Positions 26,843 through 34,715 of a DNA stretch of 64,000 nucleotides are shown here, one piece after another. This stretch comes from Bradyrhizobium sp. CCGB12. GTDB lineage: Bacteria; Pseudomonadota; Alphaproteobacteria; Rhizobiales; Xanthobacteraceae. Position 1 is the first letter of the stretch, and each line of letters begins with the position of its first letter. The notes under the pieces are model-generated. The model was not told where the DNA came from, ran no database searches, and saw nothing but the letters and a program-made list of their open reading frames with translations. The stretch is from NCBI RefSeq assembly GCF_024199845.1, contig NZ_JANADO010000001.1, forward strand, positions 8,916,001-8,980,000, given 5' to 3'. The position numbers were made by a program, and so were the translations under genes.

Positions 26843-27258
26843 TCAGGAGACCTCGGCATCAGGCGCACGGTGCGGATGTCGGACAACGCGCCGCCCGGCG
26901 ATTTGACGCGAATCCTGACCAGCTCGGGGGCCCAGGGCGCGTTACCCTCGGGCACGGTCCAGTCACCGCCGAGCGCACTGACGTCGATGGTCCAGCGATA
27001 GCCTTCGGCCTGTCCCGTCGACGTACCCGACCGCAATTGCGCGCGCGGCGGAATGCCGACCGTCATCAAGGTGCGCGCCGCCTGCATCAGCGCGACGTGC
27101 TGCTCCAGGGTCCGCACCCCGCGCGTCTTGCCGCCCATGACGGCGCCGATCGCGACGATCGAGACAGCCACCAGCGCGAGCGCGACCAGCACCTCGATGA
27201 TCGTGAAGCCCGCTTCAGCGTGGCTAGTTGGCGGCGATGTCGCGCGCAATGATTTCAA
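26839..27258 (-). CDS. gspI: Type II secretion minor pseudopilin I
   Basis: 139 residues with leader AGFTIIEVLVALALVAVS (cleavage after Gly, Glu+5) and a short GspI-type body. The start region overlaps the end of gspH by 35 bp, the longest overlap in the operon, so translation is tightly coupled. Confidence 0.86.
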   Translation of the reverse strand: MKSLRATSPPTSHAEAGFTIIEVLVALALVAVSIVAIGAVMGGKTRGVRTLEQHVALMQAARTLMTVGIPPRAQLRSGTSTGQAEGYRWTIDVSALGGDWTVPEGNAPWAPELVRIRVKSPGGALSDIRTVRLMPRSPE

Positions 27259-27697
27259 CCCTTCCGGTGAGCCAGTTGACGCGGACCTCGTACCCCGCCT
27301 CGAGCCGCGTCAGCGCGATGGAGCCGCCGCAGGAACCGCCATTGGCGAAGAAACGAATGGTCGAGTGCGCAGCCTGGCGCTGGCAGCTTTGCGGCAGGAC
27401 GGCATCGAACCGGACGTCGTCGGGAATCCGCAGCGTCGTGCGCGAGGAGCCCGAGTGGATCACGCGGCTCGCCGCGTCGACCAGCGTCGCAACGCTGGTG
27501 CTGCGCTCAATGGCGGCGTTGCGATCCGCCTTCAGCAGCGTCGCGGCCTGCAACGCATAGGCCTGCAACCGCGATCGCGACGTCTGATGTGGAATGAACG
27601 GCAGCAGCACGGCGGCCATCAGCGCGATGATGGCGAGCACGCACACCATCTCGAGCAGGGAGAAGCCGTGCTGCGTGGCGTCGGTCATTTCAGTCAT
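27224..27697 (-). CDS. gspH: Type II secretion minor pseudopilin H
   Basis: 157 residues; leader HGFSLLEMVCVLAIIALMAA is a clear type IV prepilin site with Glu+5. Body shows GspH-like beta-sheet sequence (STIRFFANGGSCGGSIAL) including two Cys (one at CQRQ, one in GGSCGG) that might pair. Overlaps gspG by 4 bp. Confidence 0.85.
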   Translation of the reverse strand: MTEMTDATQHGFSLLEMVCVLAIIALMAAVLLPFIPHQTSRSRLQAYALQAATLLKADRNAAIERSTSVATLVDAASRVIHSGSSRTTLRIPDDVRFDAVLPQSCQRQAAHSTIRFFANGGSCGGSIALTRLEAGYEVRVNWLTGRVEIIARDIAAN

Positions 27698-28206
27698 TCA
27701 TCCCTGGCGGCGGTCGTCTTCTCGAGCGAGATGTCGGCCGAAGTGCCGCTGCCGCCCTCCTGTCCGTCGGCGCCGTAGGAGACGATGTCATAAGGTCCGT
27801 GCTCGCCGGGCGCGCGATAGAGATAGGTGTGGTTCCAGGGATCGCTCGGGACGTTGCCGCCCTTCAGATACGGGCCGTTCCAGGCCGCGACCCCCGGCGT
27901 GCGCCGGACCAGCGCGGCAAGGCCCTCCGCCGTGGACGGGAACCGACCGGCATCGAGATAGAACAGGTCGAGCGCGCTGGAGAAACTCTGCAACTGAATG
28001 CGCGCCGTCTTGACCTTGGACTCGCTCAGATAGTTGAGAACACGTGGCCCGATCAGCCCCATGATGAGGCCGATGATCGCAATCACCACCAGCATCTCGA
28101 CGAGCGTGAAGCCCTCTTGCCCGGGACGCCTCGGTGATCGCGACCGCGCGCGGCCGCGTCCCGCATGCATGGAAAATGCGCCAAAGATGGTGTTGCGCGA
28201 TATCAT
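27694..28206 (-). CDS. gspG: Type II secretion major pseudopilin G
   Basis: 170 residues, the main pseudopilus subunit. Leader EGFTLVEMLVVIAIIGLIMG follows an unusually long basic N-terminus (about 31 residues; an internal ATG at residue 13 would shorten it). The body is canonical: YLDAGRFPSTAEGLAALV, WNGPYLKGGNVPSDPWNH and SYGADGQEGG, the calcium-binding loop region of GspG. 16 bp downstream of gspF. Confidence 0.92.
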   Translation of the reverse strand: MISRNTIFGAFSMHAGRGRARSRSPRRPGQEGFTLVEMLVVIAIIGLIMGLIGPRVLNYLSESKVKTARIQLQSFSSALDLFYLDAGRFPSTAEGLAALVRRTPGVAAWNGPYLKGGNVPSDPWNHTYLYRAPGEHGPYDIVSYGADGQEGGSGTSADISLEKTTAARDE

Positions 28207-28222
28207 GATCGATGTCCCTGCC

Positions 28223-29431
28223 TTAACCGACGAGCTGCGTGACCGAGAGCAGCGCCGTCATCACCGAGACGATCAGTCCGCCGACGACGGTGCTGATGGT
28301 GATGATCGCCAGTGGCCCGACGATACCGACGACGCGGTCCAGGCTGCGCTGCAATTTTGCTTCGTAGAACTCCGCGACCCGGCCGGCCAGCACCGGAAGT
28401 TGCCCGGTCTCTTCGCCGAGCCGCAGCATGCGGACCGCCATCGGCGGCAGGCTGTCCGCCACGGCGAGCGCTTCCGACAGCTTTCCGCCGTGACGGACGC
28501 GGTCGGCGGCCGCGGTCCAGTTCGCCTCGCTTCCCGTCACCGCCATGATGTCGACGAGAATGCGCAGCGCGGCGGTGAGGTTGACGCCGCTGCCGAGCAG
28601 GACGCCGAGATTGCGGCAGAACAGGCTGGCGCGATAAAACTGGAAGGCGCTGCGAATGCCTGGAACCTGCGCAATGGTGCTGACCAGTGCGGCGCGCACG
28701 CGCGCCTGCCGGAGCAGCCACCATGTAAAGGCGATCGCCGTCGCGGCGATCAGGCTCGCGGCCGTGGCGTTGGCACGGAGGAAATCCGACACCGCGATGA
28801 AGCTGGCGAGCGCCGTATCCGACTTGCCGCCGAAATCGCCGAGCACGCTGGAGAATTGCGGCAGCACGAACAGCAGGAAGAACAGCATCACACCGGATGC
28901 GGCGACCAGCACGAACGCAGGGTATTGCATCGCATCGGTCAGCTTCCGCCGCATCTGCTCGGAGCGGGCGCGCTCGGTCCCGAGCATCTCCAGCACGGAA
29001 TCGAGGGTGCCGGAGATCTCGCCGACGCGTACCAGCGCAACGTACATCGGCTGAAACAGGGCCGGGTGATCGGCGACTGCGTCGGCAAAGCTCTCGCCCG
29101 TGAGCAGAGCCGCGCGAATCTTGGCGACCACCGGACGCATCCGCCCAACATCGGCGTCGCCGGACAGAAGCTCGAGCGCATCGTCGAGGCGTGCGCCGGC
29201 CTTGAGCAGCAGCGCGAGATCGTGGGTAAACGTCGTGACCTCGGCAGAACTCGGCCCGCCGAACAGGCTGTGGCCTCCCGCAACGGACGCGCGCTTGTCC
29301 TCGATGGTCTCGATCGGCAGCAGCTTGAGATATTCGATCCGGCGCGCAACTTCGGCCATGGTCGGTGCGGAGATCGTGCCGTTCACGATCTCGCCGGCTT
29401 GGGTCAGGGCTCGGTAGCGAAAATTCGGCAC
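28223..29431 (-). CDS. gspF: Type II secretion inner-membrane platform protein F
   Basis: 402 residues, polytopic protein that organises pseudopilin assembly with GspE/L/M. Two GspF domains with characteristic LALLLKAGARLDDALELLSG and SLFCRNLGVLLGSGVNLTAAL, and three membrane segments (about 167-190, 218-238, 370-392). The GTG at 29431 gives the family start VPNFRYRAL and lies 4 bases past the gspE stop; a TTG at 29452 would overlap gspE. Confidence 0.92.
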   Translation of the reverse strand: MPNFRYRALTQAGEIVNGTISAPTMAEVARRIEYLKLLPIETIEDKRASVAGGHSLFGGPSSAEVTTFTHDLALLLKAGARLDDALELLSGDADVGRMRPVVAKIRAALLTGESFADAVADHPALFQPMYVALVRVGEISGTLDSVLEMLGTERARSEQMRRKLTDAMQYPAFVLVAASGVMLFFLLFVLPQFSSVLGDFGGKSDTALASFIAVSDFLRANATAASLIAATAIAFTWWLLRQARVRAALVSTIAQVPGIRSAFQFYRASLFCRNLGVLLGSGVNLTAALRILVDIMAVTGSEANWTAAADRVRHGGKLSEALAVADSLPPMAVRMLRLGEETGQLPVLAGRVAEFYEAKLQRSLDRVVGIVGPLAIITISTVVGGLIVSVMTALLSVTQLVG

Positions 29432-29435
29432 GGCG

Positions 29436-31112
29436 TCACCGGACGGTCGCAACGCGGAGGATTTCGGCCGGCGAGGTCGATCCGGCGCGGCATTTGGCGA
29501 TCCCGTCGTCGAGCATCGTGGTCATGCCCTCGCGGATCGCCATGGCGTCGATCTTCAGCCCGTCGGTTCGTTCTCCGATCAGTTCACGCAGTTCGTTGGA
29601 CAATTCGAGCAGTTCGAAGATGCCAAGACGGCCGCGATAGCCGGTTCCGCTGCAGCGCTCGCAACCGCATGGCTCCTGAATAGTCTCGCCGGCACGGAAC
29701 CCGAGCGCGGCGAGCCTCGGATCCTCGGTGAGGTCGGCTGCTGCAAGCGGTCGCGCCGTCTTGCATCGCTCGCACAATTGCCGGACCAGACGCTGCGCGA
29801 TCACGCCGCGCAACACCGAACGAAGCAGATAGCCCTCGACGCCGAGGTCGAGCAGGCGCGGCACGGCGGCTGCGGCTGTCTCGGTGTGCAGCGTCGTCAG
29901 TACCAGATGCCCGGTCAGCGCCGCATGCACCGCGACATGTGCGGTCTCGGAATCGCGGACTTCGCCGACCATGATGACGTCGGGGTCCTGACGAACGAAA
30001 GACCGGAGGGCGGTGGCAAAGGTCAGGCCGATCGCCGGCTTGATCTGGGACTGGTTGACGCCGGGGATCTCGTATTCGACCGGATCCTCGATCGTGAGAA
30101 TCTTGCGGCTGGGCTCGTTGAGGATCGACAGGATCGTCGCGAGCGTCGTGGTCTTGCCGCTGCCGGTAGGCCCCGTGATCACGATCATGCCGTGCGGCAG
30201 CTTCAAGAGCCGCCGCAGCTTGCCTTCGTCGGGCTCCGAGAAGCCGAGCTTCTCGACCACCAGCAGGCCGCGATCTTTCGGCAAGATACGGATGACGGCG
30301 GATTCGCCGTGCTGGGTCGGCATGATCGCAACGCGGATATCGATCTCGGTGCGCCCGGCGCGCAATCGCGCTGCGCCGTCCTGCGGCAGGCGGCGCTCGG
30401 CAATATTGAGATTGGCAATGATCTTGATACGGGAGACCACGGCCTGTGGCAGCACGCCCGACAGCGCCGCGACCGGCCGCAGCAGGCCGTCGATCCGCAG
30501 GCGGACCGTGAGCCCGCCGGCAAACGGCTCGATATGGATGTCGCTGGCGCGAAGTTCGACCGCTTTCTCGATCAGGTCGTTGACCGCACGCACCACCGGC
30601 GCGCCGCTGGCGAGATCGCGCAGGCTTTCGATATCATCTTCGCGCGGCAGCGTCGTGGCCGCTTCGGCGGCCTGAGCGTCTTCGGCGCTGAAGCTCCTGT
30701 TCAGGACGATGGCGAGATCTTCCGATGACGCCACCTTCAACGTGATGCCGGCACCGAGCACGATCTCCGCCGCCCGCTGGGTTGCCTGGTCGGTCGGGTC
30801 GGCGACAGCGAGTGTGGTGGTTCCATCCGTCGCCCGGCATGGATAGACCATGGTCTCGCGCAGGAAACGGGGCGAGAACGATCCGACCAGCGGCTCAGCC
30901 GCCGTCATGTCCTGGAGCGTGATCCGATCGAGTGCGAAGAAGCGCGCGGCTGTCTCGGCAAATTCGGCCGGCGAGAGGCTGGTGACCTCCCACAGCTTCA
31001 ATTGGCGATGGTCGGGCCTCTGTCCGGCGCGGTCGTCCGGCCCATCGAACGCCATAAGCTGGTTGTTCTGACGGAGATAGTCCAAGAACCGAGCGGACAG
31101 ATCGTTGGCCAT
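29436..31112 (-). CDS. gspE: Type II secretion ATPase E
   Basis: 558-residue cytosolic hexameric ATPase that drives pseudopilus assembly. N1E-like domain (1 to about 150), then the core: ELRASDIHIEP, Walker A GPTGSGKTTT (314-323), Asp box TIEDPVEYEIPG, Walker B DPDVIMVGEVRD and His box HLVLTTLHTE. The zinc module is present as CERC and CGCERC, marking GspE/PilB rather than PilT. First gene of the minus-strand operon, divergent from gspD. Confidence 0.95.
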   Translation of the reverse strand: MANDLSARFLDYLRQNNQLMAFDGPDDRAGQRPDHRQLKLWEVTSLSPAEFAETAARFFALDRITLQDMTAAEPLVGSFSPRFLRETMVYPCRATDGTTTLAVADPTDQATQRAAEIVLGAGITLKVASSEDLAIVLNRSFSAEDAQAAEAATTLPREDDIESLRDLASGAPVVRAVNDLIEKAVELRASDIHIEPFAGGLTVRLRIDGLLRPVAALSGVLPQAVVSRIKIIANLNIAERRLPQDGAARLRAGRTEIDIRVAIMPTQHGESAVIRILPKDRGLLVVEKLGFSEPDEGKLRRLLKLPHGMIVITGPTGSGKTTTLATILSILNEPSRKILTIEDPVEYEIPGVNQSQIKPAIGLTFATALRSFVRQDPDVIMVGEVRDSETAHVAVHAALTGHLVLTTLHTETAAAAVPRLLDLGVEGYLLRSVLRGVIAQRLVRQLCERCKTARPLAAADLTEDPRLAALGFRAGETIQEPCGCERCSGTGYRGRLGIFELLELSNELRELIGERTDGLKIDAMAIREGMTTMLDDGIAKCRAGSTSPAEILRVATVR

Positions 31113-31431
31113 TCCGTTGTCCCGCCACTCTATCCTGGATCAGCGCGCGCCGTAGCGTTGGGCCCCCGTCAACTGCATGCTTATCGATCTGAAGTGTGAC
31201 AGCTGTGCGAAGCCGCACCGTCCGTCCTGCTCAACAAACTTTGAGACGCCATCGCAGGTACGGGCAATTTCACGAGTGGTGCGATGCGAAGTGTAGGTCA
31301 CGAGCGGCAAGGTCGCGAACGACAATCATGTAAACAATTTATTTCTGTCATGATCGGTCGCTAAGAGTCCGCCAAGGCAGGACCGATCGTCAAAGCAATC
31401 GAACAGCAGCCAGCCAGAGCGAAGGGCCTTC
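31113..31431. other. Divergent promoter region gspE/gspD
   Basis: 319 bp separating two divergent secretion transcription units; both promoters must lie here. The most AT-rich part is 31326-31352. A perfect 8-bp inverted repeat GATCGGTC (31352-31359) / GACCGATC (31381-31388), spaced 21 bp, lies 43 bp before gspD and could be an operator or leader hairpin. No known regulator motif recognised. Confidence 0.45.
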
Positions 31432-33798
31432 ATGCAACGCGTAGGCATAATGGGCCGCCGCCCGATCATTCGTGGCGGCCTTGGAGCCATGTTTGTTTTG
31501 TCATCGCTGGTGTTGTTGGCGTCCTGTAACTCTGCGACAGTCGGCGACGCAGGCGTCGACGCGGCGCAGCTCGACGTCTCGGACAAGGTGCGTTCGCTGG
31601 ACCTGCTGCCGCGCCAGACCCAGCCGGTGAACGCATTGGCGACAACGACCGCCGGCCAGGGCGGCGGCAACGTTCGCGCGGCGGTGTATGAGGGAAGTGA
31701 AGTCACGGCCGTGGCGGACGATCGGCTGAGGCCGACGCCGAACGGCAATGGCTTCGATTTGAATTTCGAGAGCACGCCCGTGGCGACCGTCGCCAAGGTC
31801 GTGCTGGGCGATATCCTGCATGTCGGATACACCATCGATCCGCGCGTGCAGGGCACGGTGAGTCTGGTATCGGTTCGCCCGGTGCCGAAATCCGACATGG
31901 TCTTCGTGCTTGAGAATGCACTCCGCCTCAGTGGTGTGGTGCTGCTGCATGACACGGCGGGCTATCGCTTGACGCCGCTCGGCGACGCGGTCGGCGGCGG
32001 CCGCGTCGACGAGGCCGCGGCCAATCCCGAGGCCGGGTTTGGAATCTCTGTCGTTCCCTTGCAATATGTCTCGGCGCAGACACTGCTGAAGCTGACGGAT
32101 AGTTTTGCCACGCGGGCCGGCGCGATCCGCGCCGACACGACGCGAAACCTGCTTTTGATCCAGGGCACTGGCGCGGAGCGCCGCACCGCCGTCGACACGG
32201 TGCTGAGCTTCGACGTCGACTGGATGCGTGGTCAATCTGTCGGAATCTTCCCGATATCGAGCGGCTCGCCCGCGCCTGTTATCGCCGAGCTCGAGAAGAT
32301 CGTCGATTCCGGCGAAAATGGTCTCAGCCAGAATGTCATCAAGTTCATGCCGATTACCCGCCTCAACGCGGTGATGGTGGTGACCAAGAAGCCGGAGATG
32401 CTGCGCACGGCCGCGACATGGATCAAGCGTCTCGACCGTAACGACACCGCGCGAACCACGGTCCATGTCTACCGCGTCAAGTACGGCGATGCGCGCCAGA
32501 TCGCGCGGGTTCTGACCGACATGTTCCTTGGCGGATCGTCCGGCAATTTGCTCGACAGTGCCGACAGCCAGGTGGCGCCGGGTTCCGGAACCGTGGCGTC
32601 GTCGAGCGTCGCCGACCGTCTGTCGCTCAACGGCAATTCAAGTTCGACCATGGGCGGCTTTGCGTCTCGCGGCAATTCGGGGACGGGAGTGACCGGCCAA
32701 AATATCGCGGCTGGCGCGCAAGCAGGCAATCCGAACCAAAGTCAGGGCAACAATGCCGCGCTCGATAGCGGACGCGGCTCCGCCGGCAGCAACGGCCAGC
32801 CCGTGATGCAGGACGTGCGGATCACGCCCGACACCGTGAACAACAGCCTCCTGGTCTATGCCGACCAGGCCAATTACCGCATCATCGAGGCGACGCTGCT
32901 CCAGATCGATGTGCCGCAACTCCAGGTCGCCATCGACGCGACGATCGCCGAGGTCACGCTGAACAACACGCTGTCCTATGGCGTGCAGACCTATCTCACC
33001 AGCAGGAACCTCGGGCTGAAGCCGAACACCGGTTCGGTCCTCAATACCAATGCCAGCACGGCTCCCGCGACTGTCACGGACGCTACGACCGGAGCCGCCT
33101 CTGTCGCAGGCTCGGTCACCAATGCTTTCATCAACCGGGCCTTTCCGGGCTTCAATTTCCTGATCGGCTCCGAAACGCAGCCGAGCCTCATCCTGGATGC
33201 GCTCCACGCTGTCACCAGCGTCAAGGTACTCTCCAATCCGTCGCTCGTCGTGATCAACAACCAGGTCGCCACCTTACAGGTCGGCGATGTTGTTCCGGTG
33301 TCGACCGGCAGCGCGACGGTGCTGACCACGAGCAACACTGTGGTCAACACCATCGACTATCGTAACACCGGCATCATCCTGAAGGTTTCGCCGCGCGTCA
33401 GCGTCAACGGCACGGTGCGGCTCGATATCGAGCAGGAGATCAGCAACGTGCCCGCGACCAGCACCAACAGCCTGACACCGACGGTGTCGGAGCGGCGCGT
33501 CAAGAGCCAGATCGCGGTCGTCAACGGTCAGACCGTGCTGCTGGCCGGCCTGATCAGCGAGCAGCAGAGCGGCTCCCGCAATGCGATTCCCGTGCTGGAC
33601 CAGATCCCTGGCCTTGGCGATGCCTTCGGGCATCAGAGCAATGCCACCCAGCGCACAGAGCTGATCATCTTTATCCGCCCGCAGATCATCCGTGACGGTT
33701 CCGACGCCCATGTCGTTGCCGAGGAGCTTCGATCGAAACTGCGCGGCGGCATTGCCACGACATCGACCAATGCGCCTATTACCACCAGCTTCCACTGA
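31432..33798 (+). CDS. gspD: Type II secretion secretin D (lipoprotein-like)
   Basis: 788-residue outer-membrane channel. Signal with lipobox LLASC (Cys32), suggesting lipidation that may replace a pilotin. N-domains: DLNFESTPVATVAKVVLGDI (N0), VPLQYVSAQTLLKLTDSF and VYRVKYGDARQIARVLTDMF (N1-N3). N3 carries a long Gly/Ser/Asn-rich insertion (about 365-450). Secretin core: LQIDVPQLQVAIDATIAEVT, VKVLSNPSLVVINNQ, VGDVVPV and the C-terminal KTVLLAGLI-type strand region ending TELIIFIRPQII. Starts a two-gene unit with the Sel1 protein. Confidence 0.94.
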   Translation: MQRVGIMGRRPIIRGGLGAMFVLSSLVLLASCNSATVGDAGVDAAQLDVSDKVRSLDLLPRQTQPVNALATTTAGQGGGNVRAAVYEGSEVTAVADDRLRPTPNGNGFDLNFESTPVATVAKVVLGDILHVGYTIDPRVQGTVSLVSVRPVPKSDMVFVLENALRLSGVVLLHDTAGYRLTPLGDAVGGGRVDEAAANPEAGFGISVVPLQYVSAQTLLKLTDSFATRAGAIRADTTRNLLLIQGTGAERRTAVDTVLSFDVDWMRGQSVGIFPISSGSPAPVIAELEKIVDSGENGLSQNVIKFMPITRLNAVMVVTKKPEMLRTAATWIKRLDRNDTARTTVHVYRVKYGDARQIARVLTDMFLGGSSGNLLDSADSQVAPGSGTVASSSVADRLSLNGNSSSTMGGFASRGNSGTGVTGQNIAAGAQAGNPNQSQGNNAALDSGRGSAGSNGQPVMQDVRITPDTVNNSLLVYADQANYRIIEATLLQIDVPQLQVAIDATIAEVTLNNTLSYGVQTYLTSRNLGLKPNTGSVLNTNASTAPATVTDATTGAASVAGSVTNAFINRAFPGFNFLIGSETQPSLILDALHAVTSVKVLSNPSLVVINNQVATLQVGDVVPVSTGSATVLTTSNTVVNTIDYRNTGIILKVSPRVSVNGTVRLDIEQEISNVPATSTNSLTPTVSERRVKSQIAVVNGQTVLLAGLISEQQSGSRNAIPVLDQIPGLGDAFGHQSNATQRTELIIFIRPQIIRDGSDAHVVAEELRSKLRGGIATTSTNAPITTSFH

Positions 33799-33820
33799 GT
33801 CGGACCGGCCGACGATCCCG

Positions 33821-34297
33821 ATGTTTGGGCCGCGGACGCCGTTCTGTGTCCTGCTTGCGCTTGTGCTTCTTGTGGCGGCGACGTCCGTCGCGAGCGCCGA
33901 TGGTATCTCGCCTGGATCGGTCGCCTTCCATCGCACCGGTCATACCCACGCTGCCCGGATGCTTTCACCGACCGCCGAGCGCGGCAACGCGAGAGCCCTC
34001 GGCCGGCTCGGTTTCCGGTATGAACATGGCTTCGGCGTTCCGCAGAATTATTACGCCGCTGCGGATCTCTACTGCCGCGGGGCCGAGCAGGGAGACCCGT
34101 TCGCGCAAGCGATGCTTGCACTGATGTATGACAAGGGGCACGGCGTTCCCCAGGACTTCGTGCTTGCCTACAAATGGCTCAACCTGGCGGCGGCCCGGGC
34201 AGGGGGGCGGCAGCGAGAGGCCTATCTCAGGTTCCGGGACGCCGTCGCATCGAAGCTGTCACGCAACGAAATCGCCGCCGGCCAGCAGTTGCATTGA
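33821..34297 (+). CDS. Exported Sel1-repeat protein
   Basis: 158 residues; signal peptide (FCVLLALVLLVAATSVASA) and about three Sel1/TPR-like repeats (ALGRLGFRYEHGFGVPQNYY, AQAMLALMYDKGHGVPQDF, AYKWLNLAAAR). Sel1 proteins serve as assembly or interaction scaffolds. Lies 22 bp after gspD, so it is probably co-transcribed and may assist the secretin, for example as a pilotin-like or peptidoglycan-side helper; that role is inference. Confidence 0.82.
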   Translation: MFGPRTPFCVLLALVLLVAATSVASADGISPGSVAFHRTGHTHAARMLSPTAERGNARALGRLGFRYEHGFGVPQNYYAAADLYCRGAEQGDPFAQAMLALMYDKGHGVPQDFVLAYKWLNLAAARAGGRQREAYLRFRDAVASKLSRNEIAAGQQLH

Positions 34298-34715
34298 GCT
34301 GGGTACCCGGCCGCCCGGTGCCAGAGCCATACCCGGCCGGCAGATAGCGTTTCATCTTAAGGTGTTGTCAGCTCCAGAATGTGGGTGGCCTCGAGTTTGA
34401 ATGCTGAGAGGAGCTCGACATTCCCGCGCGCTGATTGGCCGGTGAAAGCGTGACCTGGCGAAATGCAGGGGGTGTCACATGCCTGTGGCATGTCCCGTGC
34501 ACATTGAAATCAACTGGGATTTTAGTGCTCAGTTGGAAAATCCAGCGCTGCCGGGACCTGTATTTCGAGCCCGGCCGCGCTTCTTTCATGAGACGCGCCC
34601 GCCCCACTGCCGTCATAAACCCGTAATCTTACGCCGAAAGCTTCGTCTGAGCCGTCGACGCGATCGCGCGATTTGTGGAGGCGATAGAGCAGCGGCACAG
34701 TCGGCCGCCGCCCCG
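34298..34715. other. Intergenic region with a short palindrome
   Basis: 418 bp between converging genes with no coding potential. It holds a perfect 7-bp inverted repeat ACATGCC-TGT-GGCATGT at 34477-34493. No T-rich tail follows, so a terminator is not supported. Confidence 0.4.

Noticed and set aside
28034..29683. 549-codon plus-strand open frame opposite gspG/gspF/gspE
   Set aside because: Gln/Arg/His-rich shadow of three clear secretion genes.
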